Source: Micromussa lordhowensis (lineage: Eukaryota > Cnidaria > Anthozoa > Scleractinia > Lobophylliidae). Taken from it: a stretch of DNA of 64,000 nt. Below, piece by piece: positions 10,180-20,800 of the stretch. The position numbers were made by a program, and so were the translations under genes. The notes beneath the pieces were generated by a model, which saw only the letters and a list, made by a program, of their open reading frames with translations, did not search any database and was not told where the DNA came from. How positions within the stretch are numbered: the first letter of the stretch is position 1; each line of letters starts with the position of its first letter. The DNA is taken from positions 17,155,479 through 17,219,478 of the forward strand of contig OZ026608.1 in the NCBI GenBank assembly GCA_964020085.1, written 5' to 3'.

Positions 10180-13100
10180 ATGACACAATTGATATCTTTA
10201 CCCGGGTCTAAAAATAGTGTAAAACGGCAAAGTAAACCCAACAAAACAATTACCTTAGAAGAACAGTCTCTTGCTCTTTGTTATCGCGAGAAACTGTCAC
10301 ATTCCCTTGAGCATTTGTCTGTTAATTTGCAGTTTAAAAAACTCTTGACAGCTATTCATCAATCACAAGCCCGAGAAAGGGATTCCACCTGTAAGTTGGC
10401 TGGTAACGTTTGGAAAATTAAAACAACAAGCTAATTCTTTCATTTTCAGCTGAAACGGGTACTTGTTATAAAATTAATATACAAAACAGTTGTTTAAAGA
10501 TGATTGACAGAGGCTTGGCTGGGTAGCTAGCAGAATCGTTAGCTGAATACACGAAAAAAAGGATTCGCCACGGAGAGTCTGGGGCTAGACGAAGTGAGTT
10601 TGTCCGCCCTAGTCTTTTTGCGGCGTCGCGCGCCATTTCTAAACGCTTTTCAAAATGGCGTGCGTTTTGTCAAGAGTACGAGGGTATACCTGCCAACCCG
10701 CTTTCGTTATGCGTGTGCCGGTGGGTCTAAAACGTGGCTCGACAAATCTCTTACGGACAAGCCTGACTTAAACTTAACTTAAACTTAACTTTAACTTTTT
10801 TAACTTTAATTTAATTTTTTGACTCACAAAACTGAGCTAGAAAACCCATATGAACTATCGATCCAGTCTGGGAAATTGTAATGTACTTACAGGTTCAGGC
10901 CGTCTCATCATGTGGGCCATGTCTAGGCATGCGCAGAGCATTAAGCCTTAAAACCTGAGATAACAAGGATCTGAACCAGATAACACACTTACTTATTTTT
11001 ATTACACACACTCTTTTTACATTTCAGATAACGAAAGAAAGAAATTTTTCCTGCGGATTCGAACTCGGGAAATTCTCGAAAATTCGACTCCATGTCCTGA
11101 TTTCTGATTTCTCCAACTTCATACCCTGATTTCCTTAAATCTAATTTATTTCCAAAACAGTTCTGTGCTTAACAACTAGACATCGGAGATATTTAAAAAG
11201 GTAGCTTTATTTCTATAGTTACACCTACCGTCCACACAAATCCGTCACGAAAACAGCTGTTCGAAAGAGTTTCAAACCGGAGGAATTTGAAAGCCCCGGC
11301 TTTTCGTGTTTGTTTTCGTGTGGACGAAAAACATTTTGAAAACGGAGCTTTTCGAAGACAATCACGTGATTCCCCTGCCCGAGTTTTCCTCAAACACAAA
11401 TCCAAATGACCGGTGATTTTTCGTTTTTAAATCCTCGGCGTAGTGTGGACGGAAAAAAAAAATTATGTGTTTTCAGAGTGAAACCTTCTTTCAAATTCCT
11501 CCGGTGTAATGTGGATGGAAAACACTTATTAATGGGTTCTCAGAGGACAACCTCCATTTTCAGATTCTTCCGGCCTAACTTACATTCAAATGTTTCCAAA
11601 CAAACAACAACTGGACTTACGGTAATTAAGGAAAATTACAGCCACCTTGTTATTTTCACGGATCGTGATCTGATTTGCTGGCTGAAAAAGCGTGCCACTG
11701 AACAAATTCTGCCCCGAACATGTTGCGCAGTTGTCAGCAATAGACCTTTTTCGCTTGTACATTTTGTTGTCCCAATACAGATCATGTGATGATACTCAGG
11801 AGATTTGATCCTTTGTTCTGTTCATTAAAAAGAGTGCATGCAGACATATTCATGCTTACTTTAATGAACAAGACAAAGGATCAAATCTCCTGAGTATCAT
11901 CACATGATCTGTATTGGGACAACAAAATGTACAAGCGAAAAAGGTCTATTGTCTTCAAATTGTCTAAATATCGACAACTTACTTAGTTGTCCGGAAATGT
12001 GTGAAGACTGGCTTGAATTCTTGATGAAGATGCTTAATGCGCTTTCCACTACTTTCCAGCTAAAGGTGAGCTTTGTTTCTCAAAACATTTCTTAAAGAAA
12101 ACTCAGAAAGCTAATTAACGATATAAATCTTAGTAACCACGTGCGTTCAGCATTCGCCGTTTTTTAAGCGTCGCTTGCTCTCAAAACAGGGAGAGAAATC
12201 TTGCAGGTGCATCGTGTAACCGTTTTTAAGACTGAAACAAACGGAAAGTGGAGATTCTAACTATTGCTCGTTTAGAAAATCAAGAAACGACTTCCAGATA
12301 TGGTGGTCTCTTGTTTTCTATTGTGTTCTTGTAAGTGTCCGCAGCCTACGCTCACGTAACCACTTGTACATTTGCCAAGATGCAGAAATTATCGGCTGTT
12401 TGCCGGATTCATTCTTCATTACCTCTCATATAATTTGAAATCTCAATATATGTTCAGGAAAACTGCCTTGATGAAACGTTAAAGAGGAAAAAGAGGAAAA
12501 GAAGACTATTGGAATCGCTCAATGACGACGGAACAAGCGAAGATAAGAATTTTGAATTTCCAAATAAGTTAGTACAAAATGGTGGCTAATTTTTAAGAGC
12601 TGGTTTTCTATCGGTTTAGGATATCAGGCCCCAGTTGTTTAATGACTGGATAACGCTATTCACCGAACATAAATCACTATCTACTGGATAAGTGTTAACA
12701 TGCAAACCACGCTATCCGCTGGATATTGATTCAAAAGGTGAATAGCGGTATCCACTTTTCGAACCGGGCCTAATCTATTACTGGATTTGCTTCATCGAAC
12801 CGTAAAGAATACAAACAACAGATTTTGCTAGATGGTATAAATTTTTTATTATCTCGGAACAAGTCTGTTGTCACATAGCAGGGCAGGGATAAAAGAGGTT
12901 CGGGTACCCCGGATATTTTTTGACTTAAATCAAATTTTGCTACGAAAGTTGTATTTTGCCACTAAAATGGACTGCAGTCAACAGAAGCTACAGCCTCAAA
13001 GGTCATTCTGTCGATCAGATTCTGTGGTACTTTATTACAACAATGCCTTTTTTAAAAGGCCAAAATGAACATAACGTTTCCGATCTTAATCTATTTTAAC

Positions 13101-15216
13101 ACTTTCTCGACGACGGCTAATTTTTAGTATTTCCATTTGGAATTGAACGCCGTCTTTGCATATTTATCGTAAGCACGTTTTTAGAGCCATTAGCGTACCG
13201 AACAGATCAAGACAACCGCGACTTTCGCTTGTAAAATAGAACTTCATATTTTTAGGCGTCGTCAGCGTTGTTGCTTAAGCTCCCTAATTGCGTGAATGAC
13301 CAGATTCTGCGTTGCCTGGAGAACGTGAACCACGACGGATAATTTTTGAGATTTATATTTCGAAGTTTACGCTGTGTTCCATATTCAGCTTCGAGTTTTG
13401 ACAAAGAAGAACAAACTAAATGACTTTAGACTGTCGCGAGATTCGTAGGTAAAAAATTAAAATCATTTTCAATCAACATTGTCCTCGGCGTCTCAGTCGT
13501 AGGTTCTTAACGGGGGTTCCACTGTAACTAGATGTTAATTGTTTGACGTCGATCCTGATTTTAACTATTGTGAAACTGGCCGGAGGAAAACGCTAATTAT
13601 GACGTCACGTTACATGTCATTCAAGCTTGTCGATGGCGAAAAATAAATCAAATGAAACCGAAAGGAAATGATTAATGCTAATTATGTGACGTTCCCCCGG
13701 CTTTGACTATTGCGAAACTTTCCTAAAGGAAACGCTAATTATGACGTTACGTCACATGTCATTCAAGCTTGTCGATGGCGAAAATGAATCAAATGAATGC
13801 TAATTATGATGTGACGTTGCTCAGGCTTTGACTATTGCGAAACTGGCCTCCAAGGAAACGCTAATTAAGGCGTGACGTTACATTTCGTTCAATCTTGTCA
13901 ATGGCGAAACCGATAGGAATTAATTCATGCTAATTATGACGTAACGTTGCGCCTGATCTTGACTATTGCGAAAGAGGCCGGATGGAAACAGTCTGGAATT
14001 CCCTGAAAGTCCCTGATTGGTTACCAGCCAGGAAGTTTAGTATTGCTGCGACACGATGGTCTCTTGACGTCATTCATCAAAAGAACAACAAAGAGATTGG
14101 CTGACTGCAGTGCTTTTAAGATGATTAATTTCCTAGTGTAATAATTAGTGAGAAGCCCAAGGCTTATTTTCATTGACGTATGAATGCTTTGATGAACTTC
14201 ACTGAGGTTGGATTATAAGGAAGTGATGTGCTGTGGGTCATTACGTGCTTTGGGATCGTTCCTGATAAGTAAAAACAGAGCAAACTGTACGGGCATGTCG
14301 AAAGACAAAGAATGGGTTGTCATAGACGAGAAGATTTACCGCTTACAAGGAGCCAAGCCAAACGCGACGGGAAAACAAGGTCTGCCCGCTATCGGACCAA
14401 CAGGAGGAAAGCAGCAAACTGTAACCTCACCTTCCTCGGGCACCGACCGACTGTTCCAAGAAAACGAAGCTCGCATGGCCAAAGCGAAACATTCCTGGAG
14501 ACATCCTAAAGAACTTATCTCAATTGACAACGTGTCGCTGGTTACTGCCCAACAGGTAAATAAGCTAGATTCCTTATTGTCGCACCAACTCCGCTCCTTC
14601 GCCAGTATTGTTACCTGACAGGAAGTCCCCCTCCCGGATATCCCCCTCCCGGATGTCCCCTTCACCCAGAACACCGTACTCAGCTCCAGCACAAATGCTG
14701 TCTTCGTTTCAATGGCCTCCTATTCCAGAACATCAAGGCCGTCTTGACTACAACAGCAACTTTGTCGACGTGTTAGACCCTGAACAGACTCAGGCAAGAT
14801 TGAACACTGGAAAGAAAAACAAAGATGAGCGCGAGCCATTCTCAAAGACGGAGAACACAGGCCCTGAAGAGCTACACGAACAACGCGAATGTAATTTTGA
14901 ATCCAAAGTCGTCGATAAAGTGTTTGAGTTACCACCTATTCTGAGCTCAAGGAAACAACGAGTGGTCAGCGATCCACATCAGATGGTTGCTGGTCAAGAA
15001 ACGATTCACATTGACAGTTTTAGGACCAAGGGGAGCTGGCCCGAGAGCAAGCGTGACATGAAAACCGGCATCGGGCCCAGGACTTTCTCGCCGGAGTCGC
15101 GGGTGGCTCAGCTAATGCCCAATAGTAAAAAGTTGACTTTGAATGATTCAATCGAAAGTTCAGCACTTCAACAACGAAAGAAACTCGCTCGAACCTCAAA
15201 GAAAAAGTTCTTCTGA
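10180..15216 (+). CDS. Unrecognised basic/disordered protein, about five exons
   Basis: Exons supported by splice sites and phase: 10180-10390 (ATG at 10180, after acceptor tatatcacag), one ending 12065, 12458-12567, 14279-14555 and a last exon to TGA at 15216. The start of the second exon is unresolved: acceptor tacttag at 11986 needs phase 2, whereas the preceding donor gives phase 1; 11944 would fit phase but lies in a MITE end. The last junction also needs a poor acceptor (ggaag|TCC at 14626), because the better cag at 14622 shifts the frame. Visible features are a helical N-terminal part (CYREKLSHSLEHL), LKRKKRKRRLLESL, DKEWVVIDEKIYRL, repeated SPSR motifs, and a basic tail RKKLARTSKKKFF. 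AATAAA at 15260 fits transcript end. I do not recognise the family. Confidence 0.5.
11738..11951. mobile_element. Palindromic MITE with aatagacc termini
   Basis: Left arm starting caatagacctttttcgcttg and right arm ending with its exact inverse form about 100-bp arms around a short spacer near 11845. There is no coding capacity. It lies immediately 5' of (and possibly touching) the second exon of the unrecognised plus-strand gene. Confidence 0.92.
12627..12771. mobile_element. Short palindromic MITE (ggcccc...gggcc ends)
   Basis: Inverted motifs ggataacgctattcacc and ggtgaatagcggtatcc lie between ggcccc and gggcc ends. An internal inverted pair (actatctactggata / tatccgctggatat) adds to the palindrome. 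Likely hAT-type non-autonomous element; class is inference. Confidence 0.65.
13558..13985. repeat. Tandem repeat, about 125-140-bp units, 3.3 copies
   Basis: Each unit starts with ttgactattgcgaaactggc or a near variant (13558, about 13698, about 13823, about 13953). Each also contains gaaacgctaattatgacgt, cattcaagcttgtcgatggc and a second ctaattatgacgt. It lies in the long intron before exon 14279-14555 of the unrecognised gene. Confidence 0.85.
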
Positions 15217-15259
15217 ACAGAACTTCTCAAACTCATTAATAATTCCTCAAGTATAAACA

Positions 15260-15265
15260 AATAAA
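15260..15265 (+). terminator. Poly(A) signal AATAAA
   Basis: A canonical hexamer lies 44 bp after the TGA of the unrecognised plus-strand gene and supports that stop as the transcript's end. Confidence 0.6.
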
Positions 15266-15298
15266 ATCATGACCGTTATGATGTTTGGATATCTGATC

Positions 15299-15952
15299 TT
15301 AAGGACGTTCGCGCGAAATTTTTCCAGTGGATATAATTTTTTTTAATTTTTACTGCAGGCAGATAATGAGTTACTTGTACCAGAAATGCAAAAAAAATTG
15401 GGGGTCACCGTCTTCGTTTCAGTGATAAAGCGTGTGGTAAACTATACTGATTTCGAAAAATTGTCGCATATCATCGAGCACGGTCTACAGGGGTTTATAG
15501 TTAAAAATATCGAAGGTGAGTCGACGGAGGCAAACGATCTTAGTCATATTTTGTAGAAGTGGGTCTGCTGCGTGAATAATTCCAAACCTTACTAACGTTT
15601 TCACAAAATTTAACCCTTTAAGAGGCATTTGAGACCGCCGCACAGATGCACGAAGAACTACTAAGAACGGAATTCGATGGTGCATTTTGCCGAAAATTTA
15701 AACTTCCAGTCGATAGATTTTTTTCATTTTTTCCCTAAACGTAGAAAATCAGTAGAGAAAATGATCCATCGAAAGAAACATTAGGGTCACCGCAAGTCCA
15801 AGATCGTTAAATCCAGTCAAAGCTCTAGCAATGGCCATCCGCCTTACCATTTGTTTATTTTATGACTTAGCGCGCGCGCTCATGGATGACGTGGCATGTG
15901 AATCTGCGTGCGCAGTAAGGATGCGCAGAAACAATTAGCGCGAACGTCCTTA
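15299..15952. mobile_element. Non-autonomous DNA transposon, about 650 bp
   Basis: Ends aaggacgttcgcgcgaa and ttagcgcgaacgtcctt are inverted repeats of about 16 bp, and TTAA-like bases flank both sides. No transposase frame is seen inside. It lies just beyond the poly(A) signal of the preceding gene. Confidence 0.75.
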
Positions 15953-16016
15953 ATTAGTATAGATTTTTACGATTTTATTTCTCCGTTTTCTTCTTAGTTT
16001 TAGTTTCGATTGAGAA

Positions 16017-16155
16017 GATATATCAAACACTCAAGACAATGTTTGACCACATTTCCAAACACGTCTAAGTTGACCAAAAATAATCCGCTGCGCGTCGTGT
16101 TGACAACTTTGTTCACAGAAATGTGGTCAAACATGGTCTTTCGTGTTTGATATAT
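16017..16155. mobile_element. Palindromic MITE related to the repeat at 360-510
   Basis: Inverted arms gatatatcaaacac...tgtttgaccacattt and aaatgtggtcaaaca...gtgtttgatatatt surround about 60 bp. Short ORFs here are by-products. Confidence 0.75.
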
Positions 16156-16532
16156 TACTTCGAAAATAATGACTACTTCATGGCTGCTTTCCATTTAACC
16201 AAGAATTTAGAGACTTTCGAGACGTCGGTAAATGCTTGTGAAATTTCCTTTAAAAGTTTCCGGAAAATCATTTCCAAAATCCGATTCATTTAACCGAAAA
16301 TTTGAGGAAAATCAGATAGAACGGAAATTTTCTAAATGTTGCTGTTCCATTCGCCACTGGGAATTTCTGGTAAATTCAAAACGGAGGTTTTTGGAGTGGA
16401 ATGGAAAGTGAAGCAACGCATAGATGAAGAATTCGTCCCCAGGTTCTTTTAGTCTCCGTCATCCTGGATATTACCTGGTGAGTAAACGCTGCTGATCATT
16501 TAGCGGAGGTTTTTTTTCCTTTTTAAATAGGC

Positions 16533-16714
16533 CACGTCCAATATATCAATATTATAACATGGCTCCGAGGCTTTCAGAACAAACTTCTATATTTGGTGTT
16601 GTTTTCTTTGTATCCAAGTCTCTTTTGAGAGTTGAGAGACAAAAGAAACTTAACCTTGAAAAATTTGACCCGAAAGCCTCGCAACCATGTTACAATATTG
16701 ATATATCGAACGTG
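16533..16714. mobile_element. Palindromic MITE
   Basis: Arms cacgtccaatatatcaatat and atattgatatatcgaacgtg are inverted copies. Homology extends inward to the ggctccgaggctttc and gaaagcctcgcaacc segments. Confidence 0.8.
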
Positions 16715-16717
16715 ATT

Positions 16718-16893
16718 AATAGACCATATCCGAGTTGCCTAAAGCCTCTCTATCAAAGCGAGGCCTGGTGCACAACCATTCATATGAAAATGAGTTTAAT
16801 TTGCATGTGAATGAATCTCATTTTCATATGAAAGGATGGGCACCAAGACTCGCTTTGAGAAAGAGGCTAAAAGTAATTCGGAAATGGCCTATT
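16718..16893. mobile_element. Palindromic MITE with aatagacc termini
   Basis: The left end aatagaccatatccgag and the right end ttcggaaatggcctatt are inverted. Inner arms aaagcgaggcctggtgcac and gggcaccaagactcgcttt, and an inner cattcatatgaaaatgag with its inverse, make a nested hairpin. It directly abuts the preceding element. Confidence 0.85.
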
Positions 16894-17853
16894 GTACATG
16901 CATATCTTTTATGCAACCTCCTCCCCAGAGCCTTCTCCGCGACGATTTTCAAAATAGCGGACTTCTCCCGCCCGCCATTTTGAAAAGTGGAGAAAACCCT
17001 TGGGACGAGGTTGAGCTTTCAGGTGACACGGCTGTTAACCGTCTTCTTCTGACTTGACAAGTAGATTCATTTGAAAGTGGTGTCCGAGCATTCATAGCTG
17101 TAAAGTATCCGCACAAACGACGCAAAAAGCAACTTTAAAGATTACAAGAAAACGCCTTTATGGAAAGCAACTGTAATAGATTCGTAGCCTATATAAAGTA
17201 TGTTGTATAAATGCTTGGTTACTTGTGTTTAATCTGTTTCATTGCTTGCATCGTAATAGTCCAATTCTGGCCCTCTCTCTGTCACGCAACGCTGCGTGAC
17301 AAAGAGAGACCTGAATTTGGTTTAGGTTAGCATCATAATTGAAAAAAACAAGTACATGTAATTGTGTCCTGAGGGGCAGAAACATGGAAGTAACGAAGTG
17401 AGATCAACCCTATGCAATCATTCCCCCCTTATTTTCTGGACAATTACGTCACTGAAAAATACTGTGGGGAAAAAAGTCCGCGTATTTCTCTAGCTATCCA
17501 TATTTATTTTATTTTATCTTAAATAACACTTTCTCTTAACTTACAATCTTGTTTTTATCTAGGTCACACTGTCACACCTGCTACAACTACCACAATCAAT
17601 TTAAAAACAATACAAAAAAATGATCTTGAAAAAATGAAATGGAAAAAAAATGAAAAATTATCTTTCTTTGTCTTGAAACTGAAATAGTTAAATGGATCAT
17701 TAAAACTGCTGGCAACAGCGGAGGCAGTCCCAATCCCTCTCGAAGTTATCTCGAAGCATGGGGCGAGGGTTTGAGGCGAGAAGAGCTGCCTCTCGCTCGA
17801 TCCAGTCCCAGGCTGTACCAAAAATGGACATGGCTGAATCACAGGACAGCAGT

Positions 17854-20800
17854 CTATCCGAGACAGACCAAGGCCCATGCGTCAATCTTAGAAAATGAAG
17901 GAAACACTCTTCCTATGGTAATTATCCTCAACTTGACAAAAAAGGTTACACAATCGTTTGAACGAAGTATTAGAGGGTCATATTTCAATCCAAAAAAATA
18001 AAAGGGTTTGCTAAATCATTACTACATTTTTGCCGATTGATGGATTCTTACAAGTAAGAAAAGGCTGTGTACTATTATATGAAGTTCCTTGTTATGCAGT
18101 TGGGATTTCATGATTTAAAGAATATTTTAATGTTTGCATTAATTTTACGTTTGAAAATTGTAATTGAAAAAGCAGACAAGAACCACTAAAACCAGCCTTA
18201 CCTCACGTCTTTGATAAGGCGTGACACTAGCGTAACACTTGTTTGACTTATTGAAGTCTTCTTCACCTGACGTGACACTAGCGTGATCCAGCACGTTAAG
18301 ATGGTGTGACACTACTTTGATTAGTGTTGACATTGTGTGACCATAAACGTGGCCTGGTACTCTACTACAATGTAACAACTCAATAAATACAATTCTACAT
18401 TCGTCTACTGTTTATCGCATGGAGCACCGCTCCTTGCCTTCATAAACGCTGGGCATGCGCGAGAGAATGCCATCTCTGTCATGCGCAATCAATTTTTCTT
18501 GGAGCCCGCACGAAGCATAGGTGTTTTCAGCAGTTTCTGAGCGTGCTCACGCGTGTCCCACTGGTTAACTGGCATAAGCCGTTCCGTAAAGTCCTCGGCA
18601 CTGCAAGGAAAACTCTTTCACTGAGTCTTTGACTCGTCGACGATGTGCCCTCGCCCTGTTTAATGAAAGAACGGCATTGTCAATGATTTTATCTACTTAA
18701 ACAGCGCTGATTAAAAAGTTAAACGCTAAAAGATTTTTAGAACACATTTATAAAAGTGAAAGACGTTTCGGGGCTACGTTACGCCATTATCAAGTTAAAA
18801 AATGAAGAGAATAAGGTGTGAAGTGAATATATAATATTTGAAAAAAAATCTTTTAGCGTTTAACTTTTTAATCAATTCATTGGCAAAATCTCTCCTGTTA
18901 AACAGCGCTCTTACTAGTAATTCCTTACTTGCAACTTGCACATTTAAATCTCATTTCGGACAAGTTTCGGACAAATATTTCGGAAACTGGTGGAAGATAG
19001 CTAAACTAAATTTACGCCTACAAAACACGAATTAGACTGAAACAACATCTGTGGAAATAATAGTTTTACTGCACCCTCAAGGTTTTAGAGCGATACTGAG
19101 GGGGAAATAGCACAAATTATATCAAGCTGTTACGTATCTCAAACAGTGTATCAACTACAGTTCGCTCCATAAAGGACACTTAGAGCTTTGGAGCTACTTA
19201 AAAATTCTATCATCGTCATCATCGATCCCATCTGTGCCTAGGCTTCAAGAAAAAATTATACTGTAATGTAAATAATACGAACGGAACTCTTATCTTTTCA
19301 TATGAACTCAGTCAAATGACCTTGCTCTCCATGAGTTCTCGTCGCTCAATGGATAGAGTGCCCGCCCGGTGTTCGGGAGGTCCTGGGTTTTTTCTTTGTC
19401 CCACACTCGTGTCATGTTGATCAATTCACCTTTATTTGACTACCGAGCTTAAAATTCACCATCTTTATTCACTTATCAATTCTCTTATCTTTTTGTTATC
19501 TCTTTTATTTGAACCCGAGGCTGGAGGTGACCTTGCTTTGATACAGACCTCTCTGCTTTTGTCATGTAAAGCACCTAGTTAGCATTAGAACTAGTGTAGC
19601 CAAAGCTATGAAAGTGCTGCGGAAATTGGGATGTTGTTTGCAAATTGAAGTAGGGATTGTATAGAGCTTGTGTAGAAATGGTTGTCATCAAGTTATTTTG
19701 TTTGGTCAAGTCCCAGAAATTGTTAAGTAAGATGTGGTTCTATTCAATTCATGATGTCATCAGTTACAGCAACAATAAAGTTCATAAGTTTAAGATTCCA
19801 TGAACAAAATTAACTGATTTTGTGCGATTATGCAACGGCTTGTTAAAAAATATCGAATGTAGCTGTGCGAATTAGTGCATAAGTGCGAACATATGAAATC
19901 CTGTCAAATTTGCCGAGGTGCTTCGGCAAGAAGCACATGGCAGCTACACGAGTATACGAGAAAGCTAACAGAAAAAATACTTAAACTACGTTTAATTTTT
20001 GGAAGACGACAGCACTATCGAAAACCTCACAATGTTACTTGTTTGCGGCGAACTCGACCTGATCAATCTATTCATCGACAACTTGATTTACACAGCAAAA
20101 GTAGTGAGGTCTGTATAAAAGCAAGGTCACCTCCAGCCTCGCTGCCATTCAAAGGCCAGGTCATTGAGCAGACAATTGACAATTGTAAAATGATCTATTT
20201 CAGAGTTCTTTAGTAAAATGCAAGACAGCCATTTATTTCATACACCAGTTTGACTCTCACCTAAGCACAGCACTGGTGAATTGTTGTTTGTGAGATAAAG
20301 TGACAAGGCTGGATGGAAACCCTTCTACTTGCATGACATCCTGTTAACAGAAACAAGCTTGTAAGAGGATGATATTATCACACAAAAAAACTACTAGCTA
20401 CTCCCCCTGTTAGTCCGTCAGAGGCTACTCTCCCCCACCCCCCAGCATTTCGTCAGCTTGGCCAAAAATTTGGCTGGTACTCATTTATACACCTGGGTTG
20501 AGAGAGACACTGACAGAGTGAAGTGTCTTGCCCAAGAACACAACATAATGTACCCAGTCAGACCCAGGCATTTCTACACTCTTACATTGCTTCAAAAGAC
20601 TTGCACCCCCTTTTGAACCAATTTGATGCAAAATCAAAAACCAACGCCCCGTATCACGTGCTTACTACGTTTAATAGCCTTCTTACACTTACACTACTTC
20701 TCACGAACTCCGAAGGAGAAAAACTGCGTGACAAGCCCAAAAAGCCTCTGTATTTACATGCATTTGCTTAGAGCATTCATTGATTCATTGTGATAATTGG

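Noticed and set aside
11406..11789. 127-codon plus-strand frame
   Set aside because: Its last third is the left arm of a palindromic MITE and the rest has no coding character or splice support.
17700..17885. Minus-strand frame of 61 codons ending CLRCCQQF
   Set aside because: Read in the frame that follows the acceptor at 17887 with IPO13 phase, the exon stops after IDAWALVCLG; the longer frame has no match to the importin C-terminus.
17758..17898. Plus-strand frame MGRGFEARRAASRSIQSQAV... ending near a plus-strand AATAAA at 17997
   Set aside because: It overlaps the candidate last IPO13 exon in antisense and has no linked upstream exons. Its composition is gene-like, so it stays an open alternative, but I cannot support it.
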